Of a DNA stretch of 64,000 nucleotides, positions 9,244 through 17,845 are shown piece by piece. The number at the start of each line of letters is the position of its first letter. Within the stretch, counting starts at the first letter, position 1. The stretch comes from DASPGQ01 sp035457705 (GTDB taxonomy: Bacteria; Acidobacteriota; Vicinamibacteria; Marinacidobacterales; SMYC01): contig DATIBD010000044.1 in assembly GCA_035457705.1 (NCBI GenBank), forward strand, positions 21,242-85,241. The letters are read 5' to 3'. The translations under genes were made by a program, and so were the position numbers. Under the pieces are notes generated by a model. That model ran no database searches, was not told the DNA's origin, and saw only the letters and a program-made list of their open reading frames with translations.

Positions 9244-9984
9244 TCAGGGCGAGCGTCGACCCAGAATCTCTTCGATCTGGCTGAGAGACCCGCGGATCAC
9301 TTCCAGATGCTCGGGGATCTCGACTCCACGCTTGAAATCTCCAGGCATCACTCGTGCTGGCGATGCTCTGCGTCCTCGTTTCTCGATGACCATGTGGACC
9401 GAATTCCCTCGTTCGTCGAGAAGGTAGACGAGGGAAAAGTCATGGCTTGGGAACTTGGCCTCCGGGTAGAACTCCTGTCCCACAACAAAAACGATACGTC
9501 CTTCGTCGATATCGAACGCGTAGCAAGCTCCTTCGTCCTCGAGCTCCTCGAGCTCGACGAAGGACTTGGCCTTGATGAGGAACACTTCGGCCTCGTTCCT
9601 TCGAAGCGCTGATTCGAGCGCGCGTCCCATGTTGGAGAATTGCGCCAAATCCTTTCCCAGGTCGCGCCGAACCCAGAACAGGATGCCGCCACCCACAAGA
9701 ATCCAGAACAGAGTGATCAACAACCACGGCGCTTGAGAAGCCATCAGCGTGAGAGCCCAAAGCATCCCGATGGCGAGCGCGCCCACGCCGACAACGTGGG
9801 GCCCCCTTCCCGCACGAGACTTCAGATCACGGATCTTGGCGCGCAGGAACCGGCGCTCGGTCTCGGTCAGCGGACGAGTAGAGGGTCGCAGAGTCTTTCC
9901 GAGCATTCTTTCGAGAGTATCACCGCCAGAATCCCTGCGGGACGGCTCGTCATCGGATTTTGACCGGGGACTTCTTCGCGTCAT
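9244..9984 (-). CDS. Two-TM membrane protein with cytoplasmic-type C-terminal domain, unknown
   Basis: 246 residues from the ATG at 9984; an ATG at 10020 is also in frame and neither has a strong ribosome site. An Arg-rich N-terminus precedes two adjacent membrane helices (about 65-100: GVGALAIGMLWALTLM, then WLLITLFWILVGGGILFWV). A soluble domain of about 140 residues follows, with an acidic stretch (FVELEELEDEGACYAFDID). That domain resembles a nucleic-acid-independent sensor or beta-rich fold, but I do not recognise a family. The gene is divergent from the MOSC gene, with about 57 bp between starts. Confidence 0.6.
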   Translation of the reverse strand: MTRRSPRSKSDDEPSRRDSGGDTLERMLGKTLRPSTRPLTETERRFLRAKIRDLKSRAGRGPHVVGVGALAIGMLWALTLMASQAPWLLITLFWILVGGGILFWVRRDLGKDLAQFSNMGRALESALRRNEAEVFLIKAKSFVELEELEDEGACYAFDIDEGRIVFVVGQEFYPEAKFPSHDFSLVYLLDERGNSVHMVIEKRGRRASPARVMPGDFKRGVEIPEHLEVIRGSLSQIEEILGRRSP

Positions 9985-10041
9985 ATGGTTACCCAAATGG
10001 TGGGACCAGACCACCATCAACCTCTAATCGGGAGGTCAAGA

Positions 10042-10935
10042 ATGGCAGTGAGCGAGTGGGTCGGATCAGTCTCCGAGCTGTGGCGGTTCCCCGTCAAATC
10101 CATGACGGGCGAGCGCCTCGATCAGACGGAGCTCAACGAACGCGGGCTCTTGGGTGACCGTGCTTATGCGCTCATCGATGTGGAAACCGGCAAGGTGGTT
10201 AGCGCCAAGAGCGTCAGGCTGTTCCCCGACCTCCTCCGCTGTCGTGCGGCTTTCGTCGGGCCGCCAACGTCGTCGGGAGAGCTGCCGCCGGTACGAATCA
10301 CGCTGCCGGACGGCACGTCCGTGGTGAGCGATTCCCGCGATGTCGACGGCAAGCTATCCGCGTACTTCCGGCGGGCCGTCACGCTGGCACGGTCCGCGCC
10401 GGATGATTTCACCATCGACCAATATCACCCCGACGTAGAGGGCGTGGATCCTGCCGGCCATCGAGACACGATCGTGGAGCAGAAGCTGGGCTCAGCCTTC
10501 TTCGCCGAAATTGGACTCGCCTCCCCCGTGCCCGTCGGGGCGTTCTTCGACCTGTTTCCGCTGACCGTCCTGACGACGTCCACGCTCGAGCGACTGAGCG
10601 AGTTTCAGCCGAAGAGCCGCTTCGATCCGCGCCGATTCCGGATGAACGTGATCGTCGATACCGAGAAACCTGGGTTCGTCGAAAACGACTGGATTGGGCA
10701 CGGACTCTCGATCGGGGATGAAGTTCGAGCCACGGTGGCTAAGCCCGACGCGCGATGTGTGATGACGACGCTCGCGCAAGACGAGCTACCGAGGGACACC
10801 GAGATCATCCGGACGCTCACTCGGCACAACCGGCTCTCGGTCGGAGGCGCCGGTCAGTTCCCCTGCGCGGGAGTGTACGCCGTGGTCGAAGCGCCGGGAA
10901 AGACCCGACTCGGTGACCGGGTCGCCCTTTCCTGA
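10042..10935 (+). CDS. MOSC domain-containing protein
   Basis: 297 residues from the ATG at 10042, preceded by GGAGG (10031-10035); an upstream in-frame start lacks a ribosome site. The N-terminal part (LWRFPVKSMTGERL...GLLGDRAYALID) is the MOSC N-terminal beta-barrel. The C-terminal half carries the MOSC core, including FRMNVIVDT and the conserved Cys in PDARCVMTTLAQD. MOSC proteins bind molybdenum cofactor or transfer sulfur, and several reduce N-hydroxylated compounds. No molybdenum-cofactor genes lie nearby. The gene ends 4 bp from the convergent cytochrome gene. Confidence 0.88.
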   Translation: MAVSEWVGSVSELWRFPVKSMTGERLDQTELNERGLLGDRAYALIDVETGKVVSAKSVRLFPDLLRCRAAFVGPPTSSGELPPVRITLPDGTSVVSDSRDVDGKLSAYFRRAVTLARSAPDDFTIDQYHPDVEGVDPAGHRDTIVEQKLGSAFFAEIGLASPVPVGAFFDLFPLTVLTTSTLERLSEFQPKSRFDPRRFRMNVIVDTEKPGFVENDWIGHGLSIGDEVRATVAKPDARCVMTTLAQDELPRDTEIIRTLTRHNRLSVGGAGQFPCAGVYAVVEAPGKTRLGDRVALS

Positions 10936-10939
10936 GGTT

Positions 10940-11332
10940 TCATCGGGCCTGCGCGGCACGATAACTCCTCATGTACCGGTGGCAGTGGACGCACTGGAGC
11001 GTGATGTCCATGTAGGCCAGTGCGGCCGCGTCCCCGTTGCTCTCCCGTGCGGCATCGAGCAACCGCTCCGTCGCACGAACGAAGGCGTCGCTCGCACGCG
11101 TGTATTCGGGCGTGTCGACGACTCGCCAATCCGCCGTCTCCGCGACCGCTCTCAAGCGAAACGCCTGATCCCGGATCGTTTCGAAATCGTCCTGAACGAC
11201 TGCGTCGAGGAGCCGATGCGCATAGCCTGCTTTGGCTTGCATGAGCTGCTGCGCCGGTCCTTCCTGACCGCCGGAGAAGCCGAGAACCACAGCAACCGCG
11301 AGACCTGCGGACGACAAAAGGCCGGTATTCAT
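10940..11332 (-). CDS. Cytochrome c'-like monoheme protein
   Basis: 130 residues with a signal peptide (about 1-22). The rest is predominantly helical and ends in a heme c motif C114-V-H-C117-H118 close to the C-terminus, the arrangement of class II cytochromes c (cytochrome c'/c-556). These are periplasmic four-helix bundles involved in gas binding or electron transfer. No electron-transfer partner is adjacent. The only other in-frame Cys-rich element is the heme site, so covalent heme attachment is likely. Confidence 0.78.
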   Translation of the reverse strand: MNTGLLSSAGLAVAVVLGFSGGQEGPAQQLMQAKAGYAHRLLDAVVQDDFETIRDQAFRLRAVAETADWRVVDTPEYTRASDAFVRATERLLDAARESNGDAAALAYMDITLQCVHCHRYMRSYRAAQAR

Positions 11333-11376
11333 ACTTCGATCCTAGTCGATTCGTTACCGGATCCTCCACGCGACGG

Positions 11377-12615
11377 TCACCGAGAGATGCTCGCACCCGT
11401 GAGCTTGGCGATGGCTGCCAGGGTGGTCTGCCCCGCATTGAGGCCGAGGCGGAAGTCGTCGTCCGTGAACGTCGAGTAGAGATCCGTCGGTTGGTGCCAG
11501 TGCGGGTCCCAACCGGCTCCGATCTGCGCGCCGCGCTCGTTTTCGCGCAGACTGATCGAAGGCACGATGTCCATGAACGGCGTCGAGTCCGTGTTGGTCA
11601 TATGAGGGCCTACCGTCGCGGGGTAGTCCGTCGCGTACTCGTCGTTCGCGGACTTGAAAAAGAACGCGAGATCTCGAGCCTCGTCGGCGAGCTCTGCCGT
11701 CGATTGGAACTCGATGTTCACGTCGGCCTCGGGTCGCTGATCGCGGCTGACGGTGCCGTCGGCGCGCGGAGCCCCGTGATCGAAGAGCATCATGTCGTGC
11801 TGGATCATGCCGAGCCATCTCGGCTCGGGATAGCGACCCGACCCGGGCGGATCCTCATTTCCCTGAAGCTCGCGACGCTGTTCGACGTAGGCCCTCGAGC
11901 CATTGAGACCCGTTTCCTCGTTGTTCCAAAGTATGAACCGGATCGAGCGCTCGGTCTCGACGTCAGGAGCGTTGAAGACCCGCGCCAGCTCCATGACCAC
12001 CGCGGTGCCCGAGCCATCGTCGTTCGCCGCTTCGCCCCAGCCGTGACCGTCCATATGTGCTCCGACGATGTACATCTCGTCGGGATGCGTCGTCCCCACC
12101 TTGGTGCAATACACCTGCTGGCGCGAGCCGTTGGTCGCGGGCTCACGGTTCAGCTCGCGTAAGGTCTCGTCCGGCTGTGCCATGGGGTCGGTATTCACCC
12201 CGGTTCGCGCCCGATAACCATATATCGAGCTGCCGCCGGGACCCGAGCCGTTTCGCCCGATACGCCCACCCGTCGGAGTGCCGCCCGAAGGGCTCAATTC
12301 GTCGCTCGACCGCGGTCGCGGGTCACGAGGAGGAGGATCGTAGGCGTAATCGATCCGCTCGGTCGTCGTGCAACCAACGGCCTTCAGCCGTTCTTCAATC
12401 CAGTCGATCGCGTCCCGATTGCGTTTGGTGCCCTGGCGACGATCGCCAAACTTCGTCAGACCCTCGAGCGTAGCCTTGTACTGCTCGAGATCCAGGCGAC
12501 TCACGAGCGTCATCACCGCGTCGTATTCGACCTCGGTCTGCGGCGCGCCCTGAGCGGTCGCGCTGATACCCACGGCGAATGCAGCGAACGTCCACATCCA
12601 GCATCTCGATAGCAT
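11377..12615 (-). CDS. Secreted M28 family metallopeptidase
   Basis: 412 residues from the ATG at 12615, preceded by AGGAG at 6 nt spacing. Annotations that start further upstream would bury the signal peptide (1-23, ...ISATAQG). Co-catalytic zinc-site residues are visible: H187 and D189 in GAHMDGHG, D199/D200 in ANDDGSG, and the catalytic E233/E234 in NNEETG. A late TNTDSTPF region and a C-terminal HWHQPTDLY His complete the site. M28 enzymes are aminopeptidases or glutamyl carboxypeptidases, here likely periplasmic or secreted. A Pro/Ser/Gly-rich insert (about 93-135) is unusual. The gene is monocistronic. Confidence 0.9.
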   Translation of the reverse strand: MLSRCWMWTFAAFAVGISATAQGAPQTEVEYDAVMTLVSRLDLEQYKATLEGLTKFGDRRQGTKRNRDAIDWIEERLKAVGCTTTERIDYAYDPPPRDPRPRSSDELSPSGGTPTGGRIGRNGSGPGGSSIYGYRARTGVNTDPMAQPDETLRELNREPATNGSRQQVYCTKVGTTHPDEMYIVGAHMDGHGWGEAANDDGSGTAVVMELARVFNAPDVETERSIRFILWNNEETGLNGSRAYVEQRRELQGNEDPPGSGRYPEPRWLGMIQHDMMLFDHGAPRADGTVSRDQRPEADVNIEFQSTAELADEARDLAFFFKSANDEYATDYPATVGPHMTNTDSTPFMDIVPSISLRENERGAQIGAGWDPHWHQPTDLYSTFTDDDFRLGLNAGQTTLAAIAKLTGASISR

Positions 12616-12788
12616 TCCTGCTCCTTTGTTACCGTCATGCGAGAAGAAACGAGCGAAGGACTCGACGCTCGCCCAGGGGTTGTATGTAGCGCACCTGTCG
12701 GTGCCGGTCAAACCTACGAATCGCCAGGCGCTCTCGTTACCCCATGGGCGCTCGAGATCGCATAGGATCCAGCTCGTGGAGCGTCGAG

Positions 12789-13103
12789 ATGACTGAACCG
12801 GTGATTCCTTTCCAGAGTTTTCGAGAATTCTATCCCTTCTACCTCTCGCAGCACCGAACGCGAGGCTGTCGGCGAATGCATTTCGTGGGCACCGCTTCCG
12901 TCCTTCTCGCGCTCGCTTACGTCGGCGCGACGGCCAGCTGGTCGATCCTGTGGCTGCTCCCGCTTCTTGGTTACGGCTTCGCATGGGCGGGGCATTTCTT
13001 CTTCGAGAAGAACCGTCCCGCTACGTTTCGCTATCCTCTCTACAGTCTGATAGGCGACTTCGTGATGTTCGGTCAGGTATTGAGGGGAAAGCTCACATTC
13101 TGA
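12789..13103 (+). CDS. Mpo1-like (DUF962) membrane protein
   Basis: 104 residues from the ATG at 12789, with GGAG about 7 nt upstream. The protein has the DUF962/Mpo1 pattern: HRTRGCRRMHFVGT near the N-terminus, two to three hydrophobic helices, and a conserved AGHFFFEKNRPATFRYP block before the last helix. Yeast Mpo1 is an Fe(II)-dependent dioxygenase that alpha-oxidises 2-hydroxy fatty acids, and the conserved His residues are the presumed metal ligands. Whether bacterial members share that activity is inferred. It converges with the next gene, 18 bp apart. Confidence 0.8.
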   Translation: MTEPVIPFQSFREFYPFYLSQHRTRGCRRMHFVGTASVLLALAYVGATASWSILWLLPLLGYGFAWAGHFFFEKNRPATFRYPLYSLIGDFVMFGQVLRGKLTF

Positions 13104-13121
13104 CGCACTCGACCCGGTTGG

Positions 13122-13475
13122 TTACGGCGAAACGGGCTCGAGCGTTTCGACGTCGACCTCCGCGCCACCAAAGTCGCCGAGCACGGTGACGAGATGATGG
13201 TCTTTCTTCGTGGTTTCACGGAAGTACTTCAACGCGATCTGGTCACCGTCGTCATCGAACTCGAAGAATTCTCCATCGACCCACAGCCCGAAGCCGGTCA
13301 CGACGCATTCCAGTTCGAGAGCACACTCGGTCGTGTGAACCTCCCGCCCCCCTTCCGCTTCGCGAGATTTGCACGCAGTGGGCATGACGTATCCCTCACG
13401 GGATTCCAGCTCTGCGGGGAGGGCCAGAGTCGCTCCATGAAGAACGACCAGGACCAGGATCAATGAGATTCTCAT
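13122..13475 (-). CDS. Small exported cysteine-containing protein, unknown
   Basis: 117 residues from the ATG at 13475, preceded by a perfect AGGAGG; the longer reading to 13568 lacks a ribosome site. The signal peptide spans about 1-19 (ISLILVLVVLHGATLA). The mature protein has three Cys (TACKS, TECALELEC) that could form disulfides, plus an acidic FEFDDDGDQ turn. No family is recognised. It is probably a periplasmic beta-rich domain. Confidence 0.6.
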   Translation of the reverse strand: MRISLILVLVVLHGATLALPAELESREGYVMPTACKSREAEGGREVHTTECALELECVVTGFGLWVDGEFFEFDDDGDQIALKYFRETTKKDHHLVTVLGDFGGAEVDVETLEPVSP

Positions 13476-13650
13476 ATTTGCCTCCTGTAGACTTTCGACA
13501 TTATAAGCCGGGTGACGCCAGTGCCAAATAGCTTCTCCCAGGGCAGGGTGATGAGAAACTCGGCACACCCTGCGTGAAAGGAACGTTCGACTTTGCCAAG
13601 GCTACCGCCACGGCTTGATCAGAAGAAGACTCGGCCTGACGGGAATCGTT

Positions 13651-13659
13651 TGGTAAAAT
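13651..13659 (+). promoter_or_regulatory. Extended -10 promoter element
   Basis: TGGTAAAAT: a TGn extension plus TAAAAT (5 of 6 matches to TATAAT) at 13654-13659, about 80 bp upstream of the ATG at 13740. No good -35 box is visible, as is common for extended -10 promoters. Confidence 0.4.
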
Positions 13660-13739
13660 AGAGATCAAGAAACATCCCCCACCGCTACCGCTTCGGGCAA
13701 CCCTCCATCCCCCTGGAGAGAGTTCTTTGGGAGGTCGAC

Positions 13740-14117
13740 ATGCGAATTGGAGGAGCGCTCACCGCAGCTCTGAGCTTGGTGGTCGGCTACGCCGCTCCTT
13801 CCGCGGGGCATTCCAGCACCGCAGAGGCGCAGGGGCACCTGCGCCGCGCCTGCGAGATCATCTGGGCGAACGCGGAACCCTCGGAGATCGAGTTATGCAC
13901 CAAACGAGCCATGGCCGCTCTGGGACACGACGACCTTCTCCGCGACAACGAGCTCAAGCGATTGCTCATCGATTCCGACCGGGAGCTCGAATCGTGCAGG
14001 GAGGCGTTGGGCCAGGCCCGGGATGAGCTCGCGAAGATCAAATCCTCGGACTCCGGTAATTCCGCGCCTGGAACAAAGACCGCGTCTTCCAAGCGTTCTG
14101 GCAATCCGGACCCGTGA
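13740..14117 (+). CDS. Exported protein with C-terminal coiled coil, unknown
   Basis: 125 residues with a signal peptide (1-22, GALTAALSLVVGYAAPSAG). The mature part has two Cys in an EIIWANAEPSEIELC region. A long charged helix follows (LLRDNELKRLLIDSDRELES) that is likely coiled-coil, then a Ser/Pro/Lys-rich disordered tail. GGGAGG lies shortly before the ATG. No family is recognised. It is convergent with the mgtE operon. Confidence 0.6.
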   Translation: MRIGGALTAALSLVVGYAAPSAGHSSTAEAQGHLRRACEIIWANAEPSEIELCTKRAMAALGHDDLLRDNELKRLLIDSDRELESCREALGQARDELAKIKSSDSGNSAPGTKTASSKRSGNPDP

Positions 14118-14123
14118 GATGAA

Positions 14124-14141
14124 GCTCCCGGGAATGGGAGC
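14124..14141. terminator. Hairpin between convergent genes
   Basis: GCTCCC (14124-14129) and GGGAGC (14136-14141) form a 6-bp GC stem with a 6-nt loop in the 28-bp gap between two convergent genes. There is no U-tract, so terminator function is only a suggestion from position. Confidence 0.3.
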
Positions 14142-14145
14142 CTTC

Positions 14146-15438
14146 CTACAGAGTGCTCGCGAGCAGCGTGGCGATTCCGAGAAAGCTGAAGAACCCCACG
14201 ACGTCGGTCACGGTCGTCAAGATGATGGAAGAGGACTGCGCCGGATCCTGCCCGAAAGCGGTGAGCAGCATCGGGATGGCCCCTCCGCAAAGTCCCGCAA
14301 GCGCCATCGATAACACCATGGAAAGGCCGATCACCAGGGCGAGACCGAGCGACCGGCTCCAAAGAAAAACGAAGGCCGAGGTCGTCAACGCCACCGCCAC
14401 ACCGTTCAGGAGACCGACGCGGAACTCCTTGAAGATCACTGCAAGCCAATGGCGCACTCGAACCTCTCGAAGGGCAAGGCCTCTCATGGTGACCGCCAGT
14501 GCCTGGGCTCCGGTGTTCCCCGATTGGCCGGCGACGACGGGAAGGAGTACGGCCAGAGCGGTGAATTGCGCGATGATGGACTCGAAGATCCCGACGACGG
14601 AAGCCGCGAGAAAGGCCGTTGCCAAATTGACCTGGAGCCATGGAAGGCGCTTCTTGACGGCAAAGGAGACTTTAGAAAGCGCGCGCTCTTCTTTGCTCGC
14701 TCCCACCATCGTCTGAATGTCGACGCTCGCCTCCTCCTGGGTTGCCGCAATCAGCGCGTCGTAACGAATGACGCCGAGTAGCCGCCCGCTGAAATCGAGG
14801 ACGGGAAGCGCCGGGGTCTTCTTCGTCTCGAGGATCTCCACGACTTCTTCTCGAGTCGCCATCGCGCGCACCACACTCGAAGGGGGCTTTTGCAGCTCAC
14901 CGATCGACGCTGCCGCCGGCGCCACCGCGATCTCCTGCACCGGGACGGAGCCATGGAGAACGCCCTGGTCGTCGACGACGAATACCTCGAACACCCTCTT
15001 CTGACTGGAACGGATCCGTTCGAGGACCTGCCCAGCCCTCGTTCTCGGACCGAAAGTCATCACCTGCGGGTCCATGAGACGACCCGCGGTGTTGTGAGGA
15101 AACTCGAGAAGCGCGGTCAGCTCCGAGGCGACGCTTCTCTTCACGGCGCCGAGGAGTCTTTCCCGCGCCTCCGGACTCAACCGTGACACCATGGCTGCGG
15201 CAGTCGAGGCATCGAGCGATTCTAGGAGTACGCCTCCCGCCTCCTTTGGGATCGCCTCCAGGATCGCCGTCGCGCGCTCCGAGGACAATGCGGGCAGAAC
15301 TTTCGCCCAGTGGGGTCCCGAGTAGTCCGCGACGAGACTTTTTGCCTCATCCAGCGTTGCGGCCTCGATCGCATCCGCGACGCGCTCCGGCTCGATGTCG
15401 AGGGCTCTTTCGACGAGTGCACGAATGGCTCCGGCCAT
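14146..15438 (-). CDS. mgtE: MgtE-family magnesium transporter
   Basis: 430 residues with the full MgtE order: an N-terminal superhelical domain (about 1-120), a CBS pair (about 125-245), then a C-terminal membrane domain of about five helices (about 270-430). Family hallmarks are PVVAGQSGNTGAQALA and the late QDPAQSSSI helix, both lining the ion pore. MgtE is a homodimeric Mg2+ channel in the inner membrane, gated shut when Mg2+ fills the cytosolic domains. The ATG follows GGAGG and comes 1 nt after the stop of the upstream gene, so the three genes from 17094 to 14146 form one operon. Confidence 0.93.
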   Translation of the reverse strand: MAGAIRALVERALDIEPERVADAIEAATLDEAKSLVADYSGPHWAKVLPALSSERATAILEAIPKEAGGVLLESLDASTAAAMVSRLSPEARERLLGAVKRSVASELTALLEFPHNTAGRLMDPQVMTFGPRTRAGQVLERIRSSQKRVFEVFVVDDQGVLHGSVPVQEIAVAPAAASIGELQKPPSSVVRAMATREEVVEILETKKTPALPVLDFSGRLLGVIRYDALIAATQEEASVDIQTMVGASKEERALSKVSFAVKKRLPWLQVNLATAFLAASVVGIFESIIAQFTALAVLLPVVAGQSGNTGAQALAVTMRGLALREVRVRHWLAVIFKEFRVGLLNGVAVALTTSAFVFLWSRSLGLALVIGLSMVLSMALAGLCGGAIPMLLTAFGQDPAQSSSIILTTVTDVVGFFSFLGIATLLASTL

Positions 15439-15439
15439 C

Positions 15440-16273
15440 TTACGCCTCCTCCAAACGTGTCGATGGGGGTCGCTCCTCCAGCCCCCGCAGCAGTCCCGAT
15501 GCGCCCAGCCAGAAGAGCTCGCCCACCGCGAGGGCGACCTTCAGTGGAGAGGCCTCCTCCAGATCGGGAAGCCCCTGAAGTCGTCGAAACGTCTCGTAGC
15601 GGAACACCCCGATGAGCCGACTGGCTTCGTCCACTACCGGAAGAACGGGGAATCGCCGCCACCCGGGATGCTCGAGGATCGCGTTCTTTCCGGCGCGCGC
15701 GGATAGAGAGTGAACCGGCCGCGCCATGATGGATCGCAGCGTCTTGTGGACGGACGCCGATGCGAGCTCGCGCAAACTCGTCACGCCGATGAGCACGTGA
15801 TCGTCGTCGAGAACATAGAGGTAATAACGAAGATGCCTTCCCGGCTGGCGAATCTTTCGAAGTGTCGCTTCCACGGTCATGCCCTGAGGAAACGACTCGA
15901 CCCGTGGCTCCATCATCGCTCCGGCGGTCTGCTCGGGAAAACTCAACAGCTTCTGAAGCGGCCGCTGTCGTGGCTCGGGCACGTTAGAGAGAATGGCCTC
16001 TCGCGTGTCGCCATCGACGCGTCGGAGCAGATCGGCCGCGCGACCGAGCGGAAGCTCGTTCAGGATATCCGCGGCCCGCGATACCGACACCAGGCATAGA
16101 CAGCGCGATGCCTCGAGTGGCGTCAAGGCTTCGACAACGGTTGCCGCGGCACGAAAATCACTGTCGTCGAGAAGCTCGCGCAAATCGTTCTCGCCGAGTG
16201 TTTCGAGCACTCGCGCGGCGTCGCTCGGGCGCGAGGCCGCGAAGGTATCGGCGATGTTCTTCTCGAGGTTCAC
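15440..16273 (-). CDS. Soluble MgtE-like N-domain plus CBS protein
   Basis: 277 residues from a GTG at 16273, preceded by GAGG; the GTGA overlaps the stop of the upstream channel gene. Longer readings of this frame run into antisense of that channel. It has an MgtE N-domain (about 1-110; LEKNIADTF, NELPLGRAADLLRRVD) and a CBS pair (about 115-245; GAMMEPRVESFPQG, LYVLDDDHVLIGVTSLREL), but no membrane domain. Only a short hydrophobic stretch remains at the C-terminus (LFWLGASGLL). It looks like a paralogue of the downstream MgtE without the pore. I infer a regulatory or sensing partner for MgtE or the channel; a decayed duplicate is less likely because the frame is intact and tightly coupled. 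Confidence 0.8.
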   Translation of the reverse strand: MNLEKNIADTFAASRPSDAARVLETLGENDLRELLDDSDFRAAATVVEALTPLEASRCLCLVSVSRAADILNELPLGRAADLLRRVDGDTREAILSNVPEPRQRPLQKLLSFPEQTAGAMMEPRVESFPQGMTVEATLRKIRQPGRHLRYYLYVLDDDHVLIGVTSLRELASASVHKTLRSIMARPVHSLSARAGKNAILEHPGWRRFPVLPVVDEASRLIGVFRYETFRRLQGLPDLEEASPLKVALAVGELFWLGASGLLRGLEERPPSTRLEEA

Positions 16274-17094
16274 GATGGATCCTCGGACAGCAGTACTGTC
16301 GTCTGTTCGCTGAACGCGCTCGCGGGAACGAGCGTCACCCCTTCGGAAGTATCCAGAAGGACTCCCGTCGGTCGTATCTCCAGGATGCGTCCCTCGTGCG
16401 CTCCGATTCGGATTCGCTGGCTCACCTTGTAGGCTCGCTGGAAATAGTGAGAGCCGATGATGTTCGCCACCGTCGCCCGTGCGCCGAGCCCAAAAGCGAG
16501 CGCGACCGAGCCCAGGAAAGCACCGAGGACCGTGCCCACGGCCACCACGAGGAGGGTACTGTCGATTCCCGCCTGCGCCAGCGCCACCACCGAAGCGACG
16601 AGGACGATGGCCGCTCGCGCCACCGTGGCCACCGAATCTCCATAGGCGATTCGGGCGGAACGTGCGGCGCCTCGAATCCAGCTCGCCGCAAGACTCCCGA
16701 CGATGAATCCACCGAGCAGAACGAGCACCGCGGCGATCAGGCGGGGCACGTAGCTCGCGAAGCCGCTGAGCGCTCCCGTCAAAGCGGCAAAGCCGAGGAG
16801 CTCGGCCGCGGAGCCTGCGGCAAAAAGAAGAACCAGCCAAAACGCCAGCCCGCCCACGACGCGGACCACGAAACGTCCCCACTGCTCGCCCCCACCTTCC
16901 AGAACCCGCGCAGGCACGACGGCCTGCGCACGCCGGATGAGACGTACTACTCCGTAGCGAAGCAACTTCCCGAGAATCCAGCCGACTACCAGGACGAGAA
17001 AGGCTCCCAGGAGGCGCGGAAGGTAAGCCGAAATGCTCATCAGGACGTTCTCGAGTGCCGTTTGAAGAGCGGCGACCCATTCACCGAAGTTCAT
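16270..17094 (-). CDS. MscS-like mechanosensitive ion channel family protein
   Basis: 274 residues. Two N-terminal hydrophobic blocks resemble the conserved TM-helix repeats found in small MscS relatives (YLPRLLGAFLVLVVGWILGK and YVPRLIAAVLVLLGGFIVGS, internally similar). A Gly/Ala-rich TM3-like pore helix follows (GAFLGSVALAFGLGARATVANI), then a short beta domain (KVSQRIRIGAHEGRILEI). The family releases ions under membrane tension. It is the first gene of an operon with two MgtE-type genes, and its stop overlaps the next start by 4 nt. The protein is truncated after the beta domain relative to MscS. Confidence 0.85.
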   Translation of the reverse strand: MNFGEWVAALQTALENVLMSISAYLPRLLGAFLVLVVGWILGKLLRYGVVRLIRRAQAVVPARVLEGGGEQWGRFVVRVVGGLAFWLVLLFAAGSAAELLGFAALTGALSGFASYVPRLIAAVLVLLGGFIVGSLAASWIRGAARSARIAYGDSVATVARAAIVLVASVVALAQAGIDSTLLVVAVGTVLGAFLGSVALAFGLGARATVANIIGSHYFQRAYKVSQRIRIGAHEGRILEIRPTGVLLDTSEGVTLVPASAFSEQTTVLLSEDPS

Positions 17095-17217
17095 TACCCC
17101 CTCCTCCGCCTATGGGCGCTCGAAGTGAGATCCGAGCTCGGACACGACAGTTCGACAATAGGGTACACCTCGAGGCGGAGGCGGAGCGTGGCCACGGGCG
17201 ACGGCGAGAAGTGACGC

Positions 17218-17682
17218 TCAGTGCTCCCGCGTGTAGCTTCCGTCGAACAGCTTCGACCAATTCTCGCCGTCCTGGGACATCTCCATACTCGAGACGAGCT
17301 CGCCCGGTTTGGCGAAGTCATAGTTCATGCGGGCGTGGCCCATAGCGTTCTGGCTCGCGAGCCGGAGTCGGTCACCGTCCCATGAGCCGCGAAACTCCTC
17401 GATTCCCTGGCCCATGCTGTCGAACCAATGCAGCACGACCTGGCCGGCGCGCGCGTCCCAGGTGTACACGCCGTGACCTTCGAAAGTGCGCCGTCCATCG
17501 CGCGACTGCTCATAGTCGACGATGACGGCGAATCCGTTGAGCGCTGTGCGGCCCCGGGTGGCTCCCTGTGCCACTCCGCCCTGGGGATCCCAGGGCGAAG
17601 GATGCATCGTCTCCGAACCTTTCCAGGTTCCGGCGAGTTTATCGAGTTTCCGATGGTCTGCGGTAGGTTTGGGCATGTCCAT
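17218..17682 (-). CDS. DUF1579 family protein
   Basis: 154 residues from the ATG at 17682, chosen for GGAG 7 nt upstream; the frame is open further but without signals. DUF1579 features include LAGTWKGSETMHPSPWDP near the N-terminus, a repeated beta pattern with GHGVYTWDARAG, and a late MSQDGENWSKLFDGSY. The fold is a lipocalin-like barrel of unknown function, probably cytosolic as no signal peptide is present. It is divergent from the GH31 gene. Confidence 0.75.
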   Translation of the reverse strand: MDMPKPTADHRKLDKLAGTWKGSETMHPSPWDPQGGVAQGATRGRTALNGFAVIVDYEQSRDGRRTFEGHGVYTWDARAGQVVLHWFDSMGQGIEEFRGSWDGDRLRLASQNAMGHARMNYDFAKPGELVSSMEMSQDGENWSKLFDGSYTREH

Positions 17683-17845
17683 GGCTTGCTCCCGTCCTTG
17701 CGCGACCGCGATCTGACGGTCGTGATTCCAGGCAATTCTATACTGACGGCGGACACCTAGCCCCGAGAAGGCCTCAACCAGGCGGACATCACGCCCTTCT
17801 CGCTCCACTTGACGCCGATCCAGCCTCGGCTTAGGGTGCGAGACC

